Shown here piece by piece: positions 15,062 to 23,753 of a stretch of 64,000 nt of DNA. The notes under the pieces are model-generated. The model was not told where the DNA came from. It did no database searches and saw only the letters and a program-made list of their open reading frames with translations. Both the position numbers and the translations under genes were made by a program. The number at the start of each line of letters is the position of its first letter. Position 1 is the stretch's first letter. Location: positions 41,039 through 105,038 of the forward strand of contig JBFWMN010000002.1 of NCBI GenBank assembly GCA_050251555.1, written 5' to 3'. The DNA is from UBA2137 sp050251555. Lineage in GTDB: Bacteria > Pseudomonadota > Alphaproteobacteria > Micavibrionales > Micavibrionaceae.

Positions 15062-16093
15062 TTAATCGTTTGCGGGGGTTCTGGAGGGAGCGTGTTGGCC
15101 TGTCACTTTGGCAACCAGATCGTCAAGTTTTTGGGGAACGACCTGTTCCATCGAGGTCAGCGAGACATTGATTGTTTTCAAAGTACCCGATGTGTGGCGC
15201 AAACGGGCATTACCCAGAACAAAAAATTCTCCGGCGCGGTGAAAGACCGATCGTAAGTCGCTGTCTTCATGATTGTCCAGCCAGACACGGGTTTGCAGGA
15301 AAACAGCCTCATCATGGACGTTGCGTTTCCAGAAACGTTCTTTGTCTTTGGCACAAACGGCTTTGTCCCAGCGTCCGCGTGAAATGCCGCGCTCCACGTC
15401 GAAATGCATCAGGACGGGCAAGTATGAACCGGTGGATTCAAGACGTTGCGCCAAATCGAAAAAGCGTTTTTCACGGATAAAAAAGGACCTCCAGGGCACG
15501 ACTTTATCTTCGAACACCACATAGGAATCATTGAGACGATCCAGATTGCCTCGGGCGATCAGATCAATCAGCTCCTTGGCATTTTTCACGGCAAAGGGCG
15601 CACGCGATATGAATTTCTCAGGCGATTCCCCTTCGGGCAAGCGGCGTTGATTCACACGTAGATGATAGTTGCCATCGCGGTAATAGACAGAATCGCGGGT
15701 TTCATAAAGGCTTGAAAATTCACGTGTATTCAAATGAATACGCCAGCCGAGCGAATTATCATACTCGCGACTTTCACCGCCTTCTTCCGCATATTGTTTG
15801 ATCGGGCAATTCTCGTCATGCTCGGCCCCTGACGCCAGACGAAAATGGGGAGCGACATTCTGTTCGTTCGTTCCGGCAATGGCGCGGGTTGTCGGTTTGA
15901 CAAAATGCACTTCGGCAGGGCAATGCGGGCACATCAGTTCATGATTGCGTGATGCCGCACGCACAGCCGCCAAAAATGAACCGCTGAGATGTAGTCTGGC
16001 AACAACGCGTTCGAACCCCCCGTCTTCAAGGCGACGGCGAGCTTCAGGCATCAAGATGCGCGGACGGGATGTCTGTTGATCCTTTTCCCCCAT
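15062..16093 (-). CDS. Unknown protein with CoiA-like N-terminal zinc-binding region
   Basis: The 343-residue protein has no signal peptide. Near residues 54-57 it has Cys-Pro-His-Cys, then about 30 residues later His-Phe, followed by His and Cys (AEHDENCPI). This is the CxxC...HF.H...C layout of CoiA-like and similar nuclease-associated zinc modules. The remaining 240 residues (charged, alpha/beta) are not recognised. It lies between odhA and odhB on the same strand, a place where no gene is expected. The ATG is preceded by a 25-base hairpin and no clear ribosome-binding site. Confidence 0.6.
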   Translation of the reverse strand: MGEKDQQTSRPRILMPEARRRLEDGGFERVVARLHLSGSFLAAVRAASRNHELMCPHCPAEVHFVKPTTRAIAGTNEQNVAPHFRLASGAEHDENCPIKQYAEEGGESREYDNSLGWRIHLNTREFSSLYETRDSVYYRDGNYHLRVNQRRLPEGESPEKFISRAPFAVKNAKELIDLIARGNLDRLNDSYVVFEDKVVPWRSFFIREKRFFDLAQRLESTGSYLPVLMHFDVERGISRGRWDKAVCAKDKERFWKRNVHDEAVFLQTRVWLDNHEDSDLRSVFHRAGEFFVLGNARLRHTSGTLKTINVSLTSMEQVVPQKLDDLVAKVTGQHAPSRTPAND

Positions 16094-16097
16094 AGGG

Positions 16098-16122
16098 GCA
16101 GATATTTATGAAAAATATCTGC
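16098..16122. repeat. Perfect 10-bp inverted repeat between odhA and the next gene
   Basis: GCAGATATTT and AAATATCTGC flank a 5-nt loop. No T run follows on either strand, so it is not a standard terminator. It lies directly before the ATG at 16093 and could protect the odhA mRNA end or limit translation of the next gene. Confidence 0.6.
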
Positions 16123-16132
16123 GAAAGTCAAC

Positions 16133-19033
16133 TTATTTGACAGTCAGGGCCTCATTGACCAGAGACTCTTGTTCAGCCTTGTGCTTTTTCAAGAGACCCG
16201 TTGCAGGAGCGGCAGCCGCAACACGACCGATATAGCGGGCGCGTTTGCACTTGGTTTTAGCCCCTTCCAGCACTTCCTCGATCAGCGGATCGACAAAGAA
16301 CCAGTAACCCTGATTTTTGGGTTCTTCCTGACACCAGACGAATTCGGCGTTTTTGTACTGGGCCAATTCCTGAATAAGCGCCTTGGTCGGGAACGGGTAA
16401 AGCTGTTCGACACGCAGCAGCATGATATCGTTGATCTTGCGGTTACGACGCTCTTCCAGAAGATCGTAATAGACTTTCCCCGTACACAGCACGACACGTT
16501 TGATCTTGTCGGCTTTCACGAGATCGGCATGATCATCGTCCCACAAATAGCGGTGGAAAGTTGAATTGCCTGTCATCATATCAGCGCTTGAGACTGCCAA
16601 TTTGTGACGCAAAAGCGATTTCGGCGTCATGATAATCAACGGCTTTCTGAAGTCGCGATGCATCTGACGGCGGAGTGCGTGGAAATAGTTGGCAGGTGTG
16701 GTCAGATTACAGACCTGCATATTGTCTTCTGCACACAACTGTAGGAAACGCTCGGGGCGTGCCGAAGAGTGTTCCGGACCTTGGCCTTCATAGCCGTGCG
16801 GCAAAAGCATCACGAGGCCAGACATTCTCAGCCACTTGGTTTCACCTGAGGCAATAAACTGGTCAATAATAACCTGTGCACCATTCACGAAGTCGCCAAA
16901 CTGGCCTTCCCAGATGGTCAGCGTGTTGGGGTCTGCCAGCGAATAGCCGTACTCATAGCCCAGCACCGCAAATTCGGATAGAGGAGAATCAATTGCCTCA
17001 AAGCGTTTTTGGTCATCCTTCACATGCTGAAGGGCGATGTATTTTTCTTCCGTTGATTGATCGTACAAAATGGCGTGGCGCTGCGAGAACGTACCGCGTC
17101 CGACATCTTGCCCGGAAATACGCACACCATAACCTTCATCAAGAAGTGTCCCGAAGGCAGCAGCTTCACCTGTGGCCCAGTCAAAGCCCTGCCCAGATTT
17201 GAACATTTCTTTTTTGGCATCCAACTGACGGGCGATTTTCGGGTTTACATCGAAATCCGAAGGCAGTTCCGTCAGCACTTTGCCGATTTTTTGCAAAGAT
17301 TTGTCGGTCACGGCTGTTTGTCCGCGACGCTCTTCGCCTGTTGCAACAGTCAGACCTGACCATGCGCCCTCCAGCCAGTCGGCTTTGTTGGGCTTATAGG
17401 CTTCGGCAGCGGCAAAGGCTTTTTCCAGATAATCGTTAAACTCTGCAACCATGCTGTCGGCTTCTTCGGCGCTTAAGACGCCTTCGCCGATCAGTTTTTG
17501 CGCATATTGCGAGCGGGTTGTCTGGTGATCCTTGATCTTTTTGTACATGAGCGGCTGTGTGAATGCAGGCTCGTCACCTTCATTGTGACCGAAGCGACGG
17601 TAACAGGTCAGATCAATGACCACATCCTTTTTGAATTTCTGGCGGAACTCAATGGCAATGCGCGCAACATGGACGACAGCTTCGGGATCATCCCCGTTGA
17701 CGTGGAAGATGGGTGCCGCCAGCATTTTGGCGATATCGGTACAATACGGGCCCGAACGGCTGTATTTGGGCATCGTCGTGAAACCGATCTGGTTATTGAT
17801 GACGATGTGAATTGTCCCGCCAACGCGGTAGCCGGGAAGCTCAGAAATCATCAATGTCTCGGCGACAACGCCCTGCCCTGCAAAGGCGGCATCGCCATGC
17901 AGAAGAAGCGGCAGTACGGTAATCGACTCACTGTCATCACGCTGAACCTGTTTGGCGCGCACTTTCCCGATCACGACAGGGTCGACACATTCAAGGTGCG
18001 AAGGGTTGGCGGTCAACGACAGGTGAATTGAGTTCCCGTCAAAATCGCGGTCGGAAGACGTTCCCATATGGTATTTCACATCACCCGAACCTTGCACGGA
18101 TTCAGGGTTAGAGGGCTGGCCCTGAAATTCGGCAAACAAGGCGGTAAAAGGTTTACCCAATACGTTTGTCAGCACGTTGAGGCGTCCACGGTGGGCCATA
18201 CCGATGACGATTTCTTTCAGACCCATCTGACCGCCGCGCTTCATGATCTGTTCGATAGCAGGGATCAGGGCCTCACCACCATCCAGACCGAAACGCTTCG
18301 TGCCCGTATATTTGGTGTGCAGGAATTTTTCCAAACCCTCGGCAGCCGTTAAGCGCTGTAAAATGGCGCGTTTACCGTTTTCGGTAAATTCGGTGTGGTT
18401 CATCGGCGCCTCAATACGCTCTTGAACCCAGGATTTTTCTTCGGGATCGGTCAAATGCAAGAACTCGACACCGATCTTGTTGCAATAGGTGTTGCGCAGG
18501 ATGCGCATAATCTCGGTCAGCGTGCCGTACTCAAGACCCAGCACACCGTTCAGATATATGCGACGATCATAGGCACTTTCTTTAAAGCCGTAAGTGGTCG
18601 GATCCAGTTCAGGATGAATGCCGTGATCACGCATATCCAGCGGATCAAGATGGGCAATAAGGTGACCGCGCATACGATAGGCACGAATAAGCATCAGAGC
18701 CGCAACGGAATCACGCGCCATTTGCTCGGCATCCGCCATATTGGTATTGGCAGCATCTTTCTTAGGAGCGGCTGCCGAAGATTTCGTCATGCCGATTTCC
18801 GGTCCGGAAACCATTCCGAAGCCGCGTTCCCCTTTACGGTTTTCTGCAGGTGTCCAGCTTGCGCCGTTCAATTCGCGTAAAAGAGCCGCCTCATCATCAT
18901 TCAGAGTATCGAAAAACTCTTTCCAACTCGCTTCCACATTCAGCGGGTTGATCAGATATTGCGTGTAAAGATGCGCAATATATTCCGCGTTGATACCTGA
19001 GAGAAACTGGGTGAGTACGGGCGACATGCTCAT
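16133..19033 (-). CDS. odhA: 2-oxoglutarate dehydrogenase E1 (thiamine diphosphate-dependent)
   Basis: The 966-residue protein has the usual length of SucA/OdhA, which decarboxylates 2-oxoglutarate and loads the succinyl group on the E2 lipoyl arm. The N-terminal E2-contact segment is present (FLSGINAEYIAHLYTQYL). So are the HRGRLNVL and GDVKYHMG blocks, the thiamine diphosphate site around HGDAAFAGQG, and the C-terminal transketolase-like domain (VMLLPHGYEGQGPEHSSAR). AGGGA upstream of the ATG supports the start at 19033; a Met two codons later is possible. It follows the gene pair 19080-20425 closely and may be cotranscribed with it. Confidence 0.97.
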   Translation of the reverse strand: MSMSPVLTQFLSGINAEYIAHLYTQYLINPLNVEASWKEFFDTLNDDEAALLRELNGASWTPAENRKGERGFGMVSGPEIGMTKSSAAAPKKDAANTNMADAEQMARDSVAALMLIRAYRMRGHLIAHLDPLDMRDHGIHPELDPTTYGFKESAYDRRIYLNGVLGLEYGTLTEIMRILRNTYCNKIGVEFLHLTDPEEKSWVQERIEAPMNHTEFTENGKRAILQRLTAAEGLEKFLHTKYTGTKRFGLDGGEALIPAIEQIMKRGGQMGLKEIVIGMAHRGRLNVLTNVLGKPFTALFAEFQGQPSNPESVQGSGDVKYHMGTSSDRDFDGNSIHLSLTANPSHLECVDPVVIGKVRAKQVQRDDSESITVLPLLLHGDAAFAGQGVVAETLMISELPGYRVGGTIHIVINNQIGFTTMPKYSRSGPYCTDIAKMLAAPIFHVNGDDPEAVVHVARIAIEFRQKFKKDVVIDLTCYRRFGHNEGDEPAFTQPLMYKKIKDHQTTRSQYAQKLIGEGVLSAEEADSMVAEFNDYLEKAFAAAEAYKPNKADWLEGAWSGLTVATGEERRGQTAVTDKSLQKIGKVLTELPSDFDVNPKIARQLDAKKEMFKSGQGFDWATGEAAAFGTLLDEGYGVRISGQDVGRGTFSQRHAILYDQSTEEKYIALQHVKDDQKRFEAIDSPLSEFAVLGYEYGYSLADPNTLTIWEGQFGDFVNGAQVIIDQFIASGETKWLRMSGLVMLLPHGYEGQGPEHSSARPERFLQLCAEDNMQVCNLTTPANYFHALRRQMHRDFRKPLIIMTPKSLLRHKLAVSSADMMTGNSTFHRYLWDDDHADLVKADKIKRVVLCTGKVYYDLLEERRNRKINDIMLLRVEQLYPFPTKALIQELAQYKNAEFVWCQEEPKNQGYWFFVDPLIEEVLEGAKTKCKRARYIGRVAAAAPATGLLKKHKAEQESLVNEALTVK

Positions 19034-19079
19034 GGCTTTTTCTTATCCCTTAAAATCGCGTGTTTAGGTAAGGAGAGAC

Positions 19080-19631
19080 TTATACTTTAGAAAGGGCATT
19101 GGCAAGTTCTGTCAAAGCACTGTCTTCAGCAGGGGAAATATTTTTTTCGGCTTGCAAACCCGATCCGGATAAACGACCGAACAGTCCGCCCGCCTTACTG
19201 ATGAAGGCAGAAAGACCTGAATCCGCGCCGCCCGCTGCCGCATCCTCGCGGAAAGCGCAGGCCACACGGGTTGTCACATCCATGCAGGCAGCTTTAAATT
19301 TTGCGTATTCCGCGTCCGAATAAGCATTTTTGATCATACGTGCGGCCTCAGCGGCATCAGCAACAGCTTTCTCTTCCTCGGCTTCCCAGCGTGCGTGATT
19401 GGTTTGCTGGCGCACCGATTCCATTGCCATTTCGGATACGAGCGGCATTGAGCGTTGATAATGTGCGGCAAGCTTGCTCAATGTTTTCAAAAGCACTTCG
19501 CGCTCTTTCTCATCGCTGGCACCGTCTTCTTCGCCGTCATCATCGACGTGGCTCATCCAGATACCGAGCTTAAAGAAAACACCTGCCAAAAATGCCTGTT
19601 CTGCAGGAACGAAACGCGCGAGTTCACTCAT
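19080..19631 (-). CDS. Hypothetical protein, paralogue of its upstream neighbour
   Basis: The 183-residue, mostly helical soluble protein is of unknown function. The segment FFKLGIWMSHVDDDGEE, followed by an Asp/Glu-rich turn and a Glu-Arg-Glu-Val-Leu helix, matches the segment LPFRVGLFVSEADTTGG...ERVVLE in the next gene. Both also have a Trp-containing, Glu-rich helix (HARWEAEEE against ASWKENIAN). The two genes are therefore probably an old tandem duplication. The start overlaps the preceding stop (ATGA). It lies directly upstream of odhA on the same strand. Confidence 0.65.
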   Translation of the reverse strand: MSELARFVPAEQAFLAGVFFKLGIWMSHVDDDGEEDGASDEKEREVLLKTLSKLAAHYQRSMPLVSEMAMESVRQQTNHARWEAEEEKAVADAAEAARMIKNAYSDAEYAKFKAACMDVTTRVACAFREDAAAGGADSGLSAFISKAGGLFGRLSGSGLQAEKNISPAEDSALTELANALSKV

Positions 19632-20425
19632 TTAACTTCTTCCTCTTGTTCGTCTTCGGCTTGTTTCTTGTCAGAGTCGCTCAGACCTGTGCCGAAATCG
19701 GTTTCAACGTCCAGATCCTCGTAAAAAGCTTCGTCCACCTCGCGGGCTTCACGTTCCGCCATCTTGGTCTCATATTCAACGGCCGCCGCTTTTAAAATGC
19801 GGTCTTGTTCTTCCTGATCCAGCTTCGTCATCAGGGCCAGAATAGGGCTTTCCATTTTATCGATTAGAAGGTCAATTGCGGCGCGCTCACGGACAGAGAC
19901 ATTTTCATACATCTCTTCCATTTCATCCGCTTCAATCGGTTGCTTGCCCTTCCAGGCGCGCAAACGGTTTTTTACCGCCATGCCGACCACCTGCATCGTT
20001 GAGCTAATGAAGGTCGGGTAGGGTTCCTCGCGATAAGTCATTGCAACCGAATACGCGATCTCCAGGAGATTATCTTTAAAGGCAATCAATTCTCTGGGGT
20101 GGGCAAAACTCTCTTCGCACATGCGTGTGAAACAGGCATGTGCTTCTTCAGGAGTATTAGCGATATTCTCTTTCCAGCTTGCCCATTCCTTGCGGCGCTT
20201 GACCGTCTCTTCCATGATGCGCTGGACATACTCGGACTTGCAGTAATCCTGCACATAGGAAATGAGCATGGTTTCGAGAACAACACGCTCCTGATGCGCA
20301 GATTCTTCGCCGCCTGTCGTGTCGGCTTCGGACACGAACAAGCCGACGCGGAACGGCAACTTTACGAGCTGTTCGCGTAATTCGGGGGGTAAGTTTTCGG
20401 GGCGGGTCGGTTCAATCAAATCCAT
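19628..20425 (-). CDS. Hypothetical protein, paralogue of its downstream neighbour
   Basis: The protein has about 265 residues, is soluble and helical, and ends in a very acidic tail (DEQEEEVK). It shares its central pattern with the gene at 19080-19631 (see there) and overlaps it by 4 bases. A TTG two codons upstream of the ATG would extend it slightly. The ATG at 20425 is preferred because a promoter-like pair ends 8 bases before it. No known domain is seen. Confidence 0.65.
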   Translation of the reverse strand: MDLIEPTRPENLPPELREQLVKLPFRVGLFVSEADTTGGEESAHQERVVLETMLISYVQDYCKSEYVQRIMEETVKRRKEWASWKENIANTPEEAHACFTRMCEESFAHPRELIAFKDNLLEIAYSVAMTYREEPYPTFISSTMQVVGMAVKNRLRAWKGKQPIEADEMEEMYENVSVRERAAIDLLIDKMESPILALMTKLDQEEQDRILKAAAVEYETKMAEREAREVDEAFYEDLDVETDFGTGLSDSDKKQAEDEQEEEVK

Positions 20426-20433
20426 TGGCAAAC

Positions 20434-20462
20434 ACTATACAGATGTGAGCGCAAGGCGGCAA
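20434..20462 (-). promoter_or_regulatory. Candidate leaderless promoter of the paralogue pair and possibly odhA
   Basis: On the minus strand, TTGCCG and TATAGT are separated by 17 bp. The -10 box ends 8 bases before the ATG at 20425, the same geometry as at lepA. Confidence 0.5.
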
Positions 20463-20478
20463 TACGCAAGGCGTGCAC

Positions 20479-20513
20479 AAAAAAAGGCGGGAGAGATGGG
20501 TGGCATCTCTCCC
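20479..20513 (-). terminator. Intrinsic terminator of the 40-residue ORF
   Basis: A perfect 10-bp stem GGGAGAGATG / CATCTCTCCC is followed on the minus strand by GCC and seven T residues. It lies 44 bases after the stop of the small ORF. Confidence 0.85.
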
Positions 20514-20556
20514 GTGGGGATAGTTTGCTTGCTTTGGGGAGGGGTAAACTAAATTC

Positions 20557-20679
20557 CTAATAGCCCAGCATACGGGCGATTATGTCTGTGTAGACCGGCG
20601 GCATGGACTGGTTGGTCGCACTCAAAAGGGCTGCGCCCAAACCCATCACCACAGTCTGAAAAATCTGGCTGCTCATCAT
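20557..20679 (-). CDS. Small ORF of 40 residues, possible membrane microprotein
   Basis: The ORF starts Met-Met-Ser-Ser-Gln and ends Met-Leu-Gly-Tyr. AAAGGG lies about 10 bases before the ATG, and a strong terminator follows. Residues 6-21 (rich in Val, Leu, Ala and Gly) are hydrophobic enough for a short amphipathic or membrane helix, and a Pro-Pro pair follows. I do not recognise it. Having both a ribosome-binding site and its own terminator argues for a real gene. It lies upstream of the odhA-side pair and divergent from the three-paralogue cluster. Confidence 0.6.
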   Translation of the reverse strand: MMSSQIFQTVVMGLGAALLSATNQSMPPVYTDIIARMLGY

Positions 20680-20865
20680 TGTCTTTTTCCCTTTCTGCCG
20701 CCTCGCATTCATGAGCGGCAAACCACCGTTATACCGGATAAGAGATGCACGTCTTATGCCAAATCAAAAATTTATGAGATTCTTTGAAAATCAATTATTT
20801 AAAGAATATTTCGCTCTGATTCCAAGCGGGCAAAATGCGCCATACGGCAATATTTTCCATATTTG

Positions 20866-20894
20866 TTGACATGGGTGTTGTCATAATTTAAGAG
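20866..20894 (+). promoter_or_regulatory. Candidate promoter of the three-paralogue cluster
   Basis: A consensus -35 TTGACA is followed after 17 bp by TAAGAG, a weak -10 box. The ATG with its ribosome-binding site (AAAGGA) follows at 20923. Confidence 0.4.
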
Positions 20895-20922
20895 TATTGC
20901 CATTCAGAAAGGATTTGGTCAG

Positions 20923-22161
20923 ATGATTCAGGCTCAAGGCGGCGAAATTATATTCTACACGGATGAAGAGACGGTCGAAATCAGACAAAATACGCGCGAT
21001 ATCACAAATAAAGCACGCGCCATTCTCAACGGCAAATATGACCGTCAAACCTATCAGGCTGTCTATGCAAGAGATTCCCATGCCGTGGCCGAAGCCGTTC
21101 GCTTTGATGTGCCGCTTCCCGCAAACAGCCCCGTCTGCATGACCGGAAAAAGTCCCATCCTATTAGACCCGAATGAGGCAGAGCATTATCTGGTTGCGGT
21201 GCGCACTGATGCCGACAGATGGGATGTGTTTGAGAAAATCGAATACCCCGAAGAGACACTGAAACAGAAATTTTCGCTGCCTAAAGTTCAAGGCAATATG
21301 CGCAGCAATGATCTGTTCACCTTTTTATGGGCATGGGAAAATGCCCGCGAACTTCAGATGCCGCAAGGGCACGGTCATTATTCCGTCGCGGCCCGCCGTC
21401 TTGGGTATGTTGCCGATGAGCACGGCATTTATCACAGTCCTGATGATGCCCTGCCTGACTATGGGCGTTTCGATCAGGACCAACTTACGCTGCGTCATGA
21501 GGCCCGCCTTGCCATGGCGAATGCCGCCGATATCATTACGTTTAAGCCGCATCCAGAATGGCTCCTCGAACTGGGTTTAAGAAATAGCGCCCGCGCCGCT
21601 TTTTCTGGTGAGCACCGCACCCTTCGCGCCCGCTATTTCGAGATGAGTGAGCGAGTCGAAAAAAGTGGCAATGGCTTCTTGTGCGGCCTTGACCGCTATA
21701 TAGAAGATCCCGTCTACCTTTCCTTGATTGATAAAAAATTGATGGACCGCGCTATTCGTGACGGCAACCGAGGTCAATATTGTCTCCCGCTGCAAACAAT
21801 GGAAAAAGTGGCTGAGCGGTGCCCGCAATTTGGCGAAATCGCTCTGCAATCCCTCAGAGAGTATTTAAATGGCCCGCCGCGCTGTTGTGGCGGCGGTCAC
21901 CTTCAGGATTTATGCAACACAACTATGGATGCTGCGAAAAACCCTTTCTTTGCCAAGGCAGTTGATGATCGTCTGTGTTTGCGCCTCATAGCAGCCGTTA
22001 CATTGGAGTTTCCGTATCTTCCAAGCTTTGCCAAAAAACTGCACAGCATCATGAAAGACCCGTTGCCTGCCGATGATCTTGTGGCCTATTGCGAATGGAA
22101 AGCCAATCCGTCCGCAGATCGCCCGCGTATCGGCGGCGGCATCCGTGAAATTATTTCCTGA
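20923..22161 (+). CDS. Unknown protein, first of three tandem paralogues
   Basis: The 412-residue soluble protein shows two blocks shared with its two neighbours. The first is a Pro-Val-Cys-containing segment followed by an Asp-rich turn and a Tyr-Leu-Val-Ala-Val strand with a Trp about 9 residues later (about 60-105). The second is a Gly-Tyr-Val-Ala-Asp-Glu-X-Gly-X-Tyr-His...Leu-Pro...Arg-Phe-X-Gln block (about 160-190). The C-terminal half is helical, with a Cys-Cys-Gly-Gly-Gly-His spot. No known family is recognised. AAAGGA precedes the ATG, and the three genes are spaced 9-11 bases apart, so they form one operon. Confidence 0.7.
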   Translation: MIQAQGGEIIFYTDEETVEIRQNTRDITNKARAILNGKYDRQTYQAVYARDSHAVAEAVRFDVPLPANSPVCMTGKSPILLDPNEAEHYLVAVRTDADRWDVFEKIEYPEETLKQKFSLPKVQGNMRSNDLFTFLWAWENARELQMPQGHGHYSVAARRLGYVADEHGIYHSPDDALPDYGRFDQDQLTLRHEARLAMANAADIITFKPHPEWLLELGLRNSARAAFSGEHRTLRARYFEMSERVEKSGNGFLCGLDRYIEDPVYLSLIDKKLMDRAIRDGNRGQYCLPLQTMEKVAERCPQFGEIALQSLREYLNGPPRCCGGGHLQDLCNTTMDAAKNPFFAKAVDDRLCLRLIAAVTLEFPYLPSFAKKLHSIMKDPLPADDLVAYCEWKANPSADRPRIGGGIREIIS

Positions 22162-22172
22162 AGGTGGGATGA

Positions 22173-23744
22173 ATGAAGCTCGCTAAACCCGAACTCATTG
22201 TTGAAGATTTCAAATTCGGTGTGTCGAAGCCTTCCGATTATGCGGTTCCCGTGTGCTGCTCGCATATGTATGAGCCGCTTTTATCGGTTGATGATTCTGC
22301 ATGCTTTTATCTCGGTATTCAAAATCAGGATGGAACATGGTCGCTGCATCAAAAATATGTAAGCCGCTCCGATCTCACAAGGAATAGTCTCGACCCCTTA
22401 AGTGCCGTTTTCTCTCGCATCACAGAGGCGCACCGCCTGTCTGAAGATACGCTTTACACAAAGATGCGGGAAGCAGCGAGCTTGGGCAGATTGGTTACCA
22501 AGGCCCCCGAAACTTTCTTTTTCGAGAATTTTTCCCGTGAGCGGGGCTGGGTTGCTGATGAAACGGGCAACTTCCATTTTGCCGGTGAAGCCTTACCCGA
22601 ATTCAGTCGTTTTCATCAAGGCGATGTCGATGCGCGCCGCGCCCGTTTGCAAATTTCCGAAGAACGCCTGGAGAGTATCGAGCCTGTCTTCATCGAATCT
22701 GCGGGCTGGCGCAAAACTCTTGCCAAGCTCATGGGCAAAGATGCCAAAGACATTGAGGCGCATGACTGGAAAGTCGCAATACGCGAGGCTATCGCCACTG
22801 ATAACACAGAAGCCTTTGTGGTCTTGTGCGATATGGTTGTTCCCCAGCGCATTGCCGTTTCACAAGAACAGATTATCCGCAATATCCAATCCTATGCGGG
22901 CCAATTGATGAAAGGCGGAAAATTCGACAAGCTCGCCGATCTCGCCGCGCATCTGGATAAAGGCAGCGCCTACACCTTCGTGTTTGTCGAGCAACTCGCC
23001 ACGGTCGTACATGCCAGCGAAAAAGACTTTCCTGTTTATTATGAGCTTCTCAAAATTGCCGATGGCTCCCCTGTATTTCTGGAAGCTTTCAACGGTAAGA
23101 CTTTGGATGATTTTCGCTCAAAAATCTGGGAGGATTATCAGGGGCGCTGGAACGAGCGATACGCTTTAGAAGGCGACCTCATTCGCATTTGCGCGCAAAG
23201 TCCCAAACTCCTCGGTGAAATGCACCGTTGGTGTATCACGGGTTGGCACGATTCTGCATGCCAGTCACTCAACAGCAAAGACCTTCTCAATTTAACGGAT
23301 ACACTCTTTACGCGTTATTTCGAAACCAACGATACATTTTTCAACGATCATATGGAGGTTCTGGGACGCGGTGCGGCAGCTCTTCTTTCCAGAGGCGAAA
23401 CAGGTGCGCTCGCACGCCTTGCCGAGAATACGCATATCCCCGAGGAGATCGCCCACTTTATGCGTTCAATTGCAGCCCTTGATGGTTTGTCTGATGAAGA
23501 GAGTTATGCCGTCGAACAACAACTTCGTCGACTGGACGGTGATAGTGGTTCGCGACGCAATCAGCCGCTCAAAGTGCTTTATGCGCAAAATCGCGCTTTA
23601 TGGAGCAAGGAAGACATTTTCTCCGTTGTTGAGGTGAAACCGTCTCCGCGCCCGACAGCCGAACAAATCAAACAATCGCAGGATGAATGCGATGCGCGTA
23701 ATGCCCGTGCAAGACAAAGTCACGGATACGGGATGGCAATGTAA
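22173..23744 (+). CDS. Unknown protein, second of three tandem paralogues
   Basis: The 523-residue protein is the longest of the set. The first shared block reads GVSKPSDYAVPVC at about residues 14-26, followed by VDDSACFYLG. The second reads GWVADETGNFHF...ALPEFSRFHQ at about residues 125-150. The C-terminal 350 residues are helical and unlike anything I know, and they end in a charged tail. It has no signal peptide or transmembrane helix. AAGGTGGGATGA precedes the ATG. It is cotranscribed with its neighbours. Confidence 0.7.
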   Translation: MKLAKPELIVEDFKFGVSKPSDYAVPVCCSHMYEPLLSVDDSACFYLGIQNQDGTWSLHQKYVSRSDLTRNSLDPLSAVFSRITEAHRLSEDTLYTKMREAASLGRLVTKAPETFFFENFSRERGWVADETGNFHFAGEALPEFSRFHQGDVDARRARLQISEERLESIEPVFIESAGWRKTLAKLMGKDAKDIEAHDWKVAIREAIATDNTEAFVVLCDMVVPQRIAVSQEQIIRNIQSYAGQLMKGGKFDKLADLAAHLDKGSAYTFVFVEQLATVVHASEKDFPVYYELLKIADGSPVFLEAFNGKTLDDFRSKIWEDYQGRWNERYALEGDLIRICAQSPKLLGEMHRWCITGWHDSACQSLNSKDLLNLTDTLFTRYFETNDTFFNDHMEVLGRGAAALLSRGETGALARLAENTHIPEEIAHFMRSIAALDGLSDEESYAVEQQLRRLDGDSGSRRNQPLKVLYAQNRALWSKEDIFSVVEVKPSPRPTAEQIKQSQDECDARNARARQSHGYGMAM

Positions 23745-23753
23745 GGAATGGTC

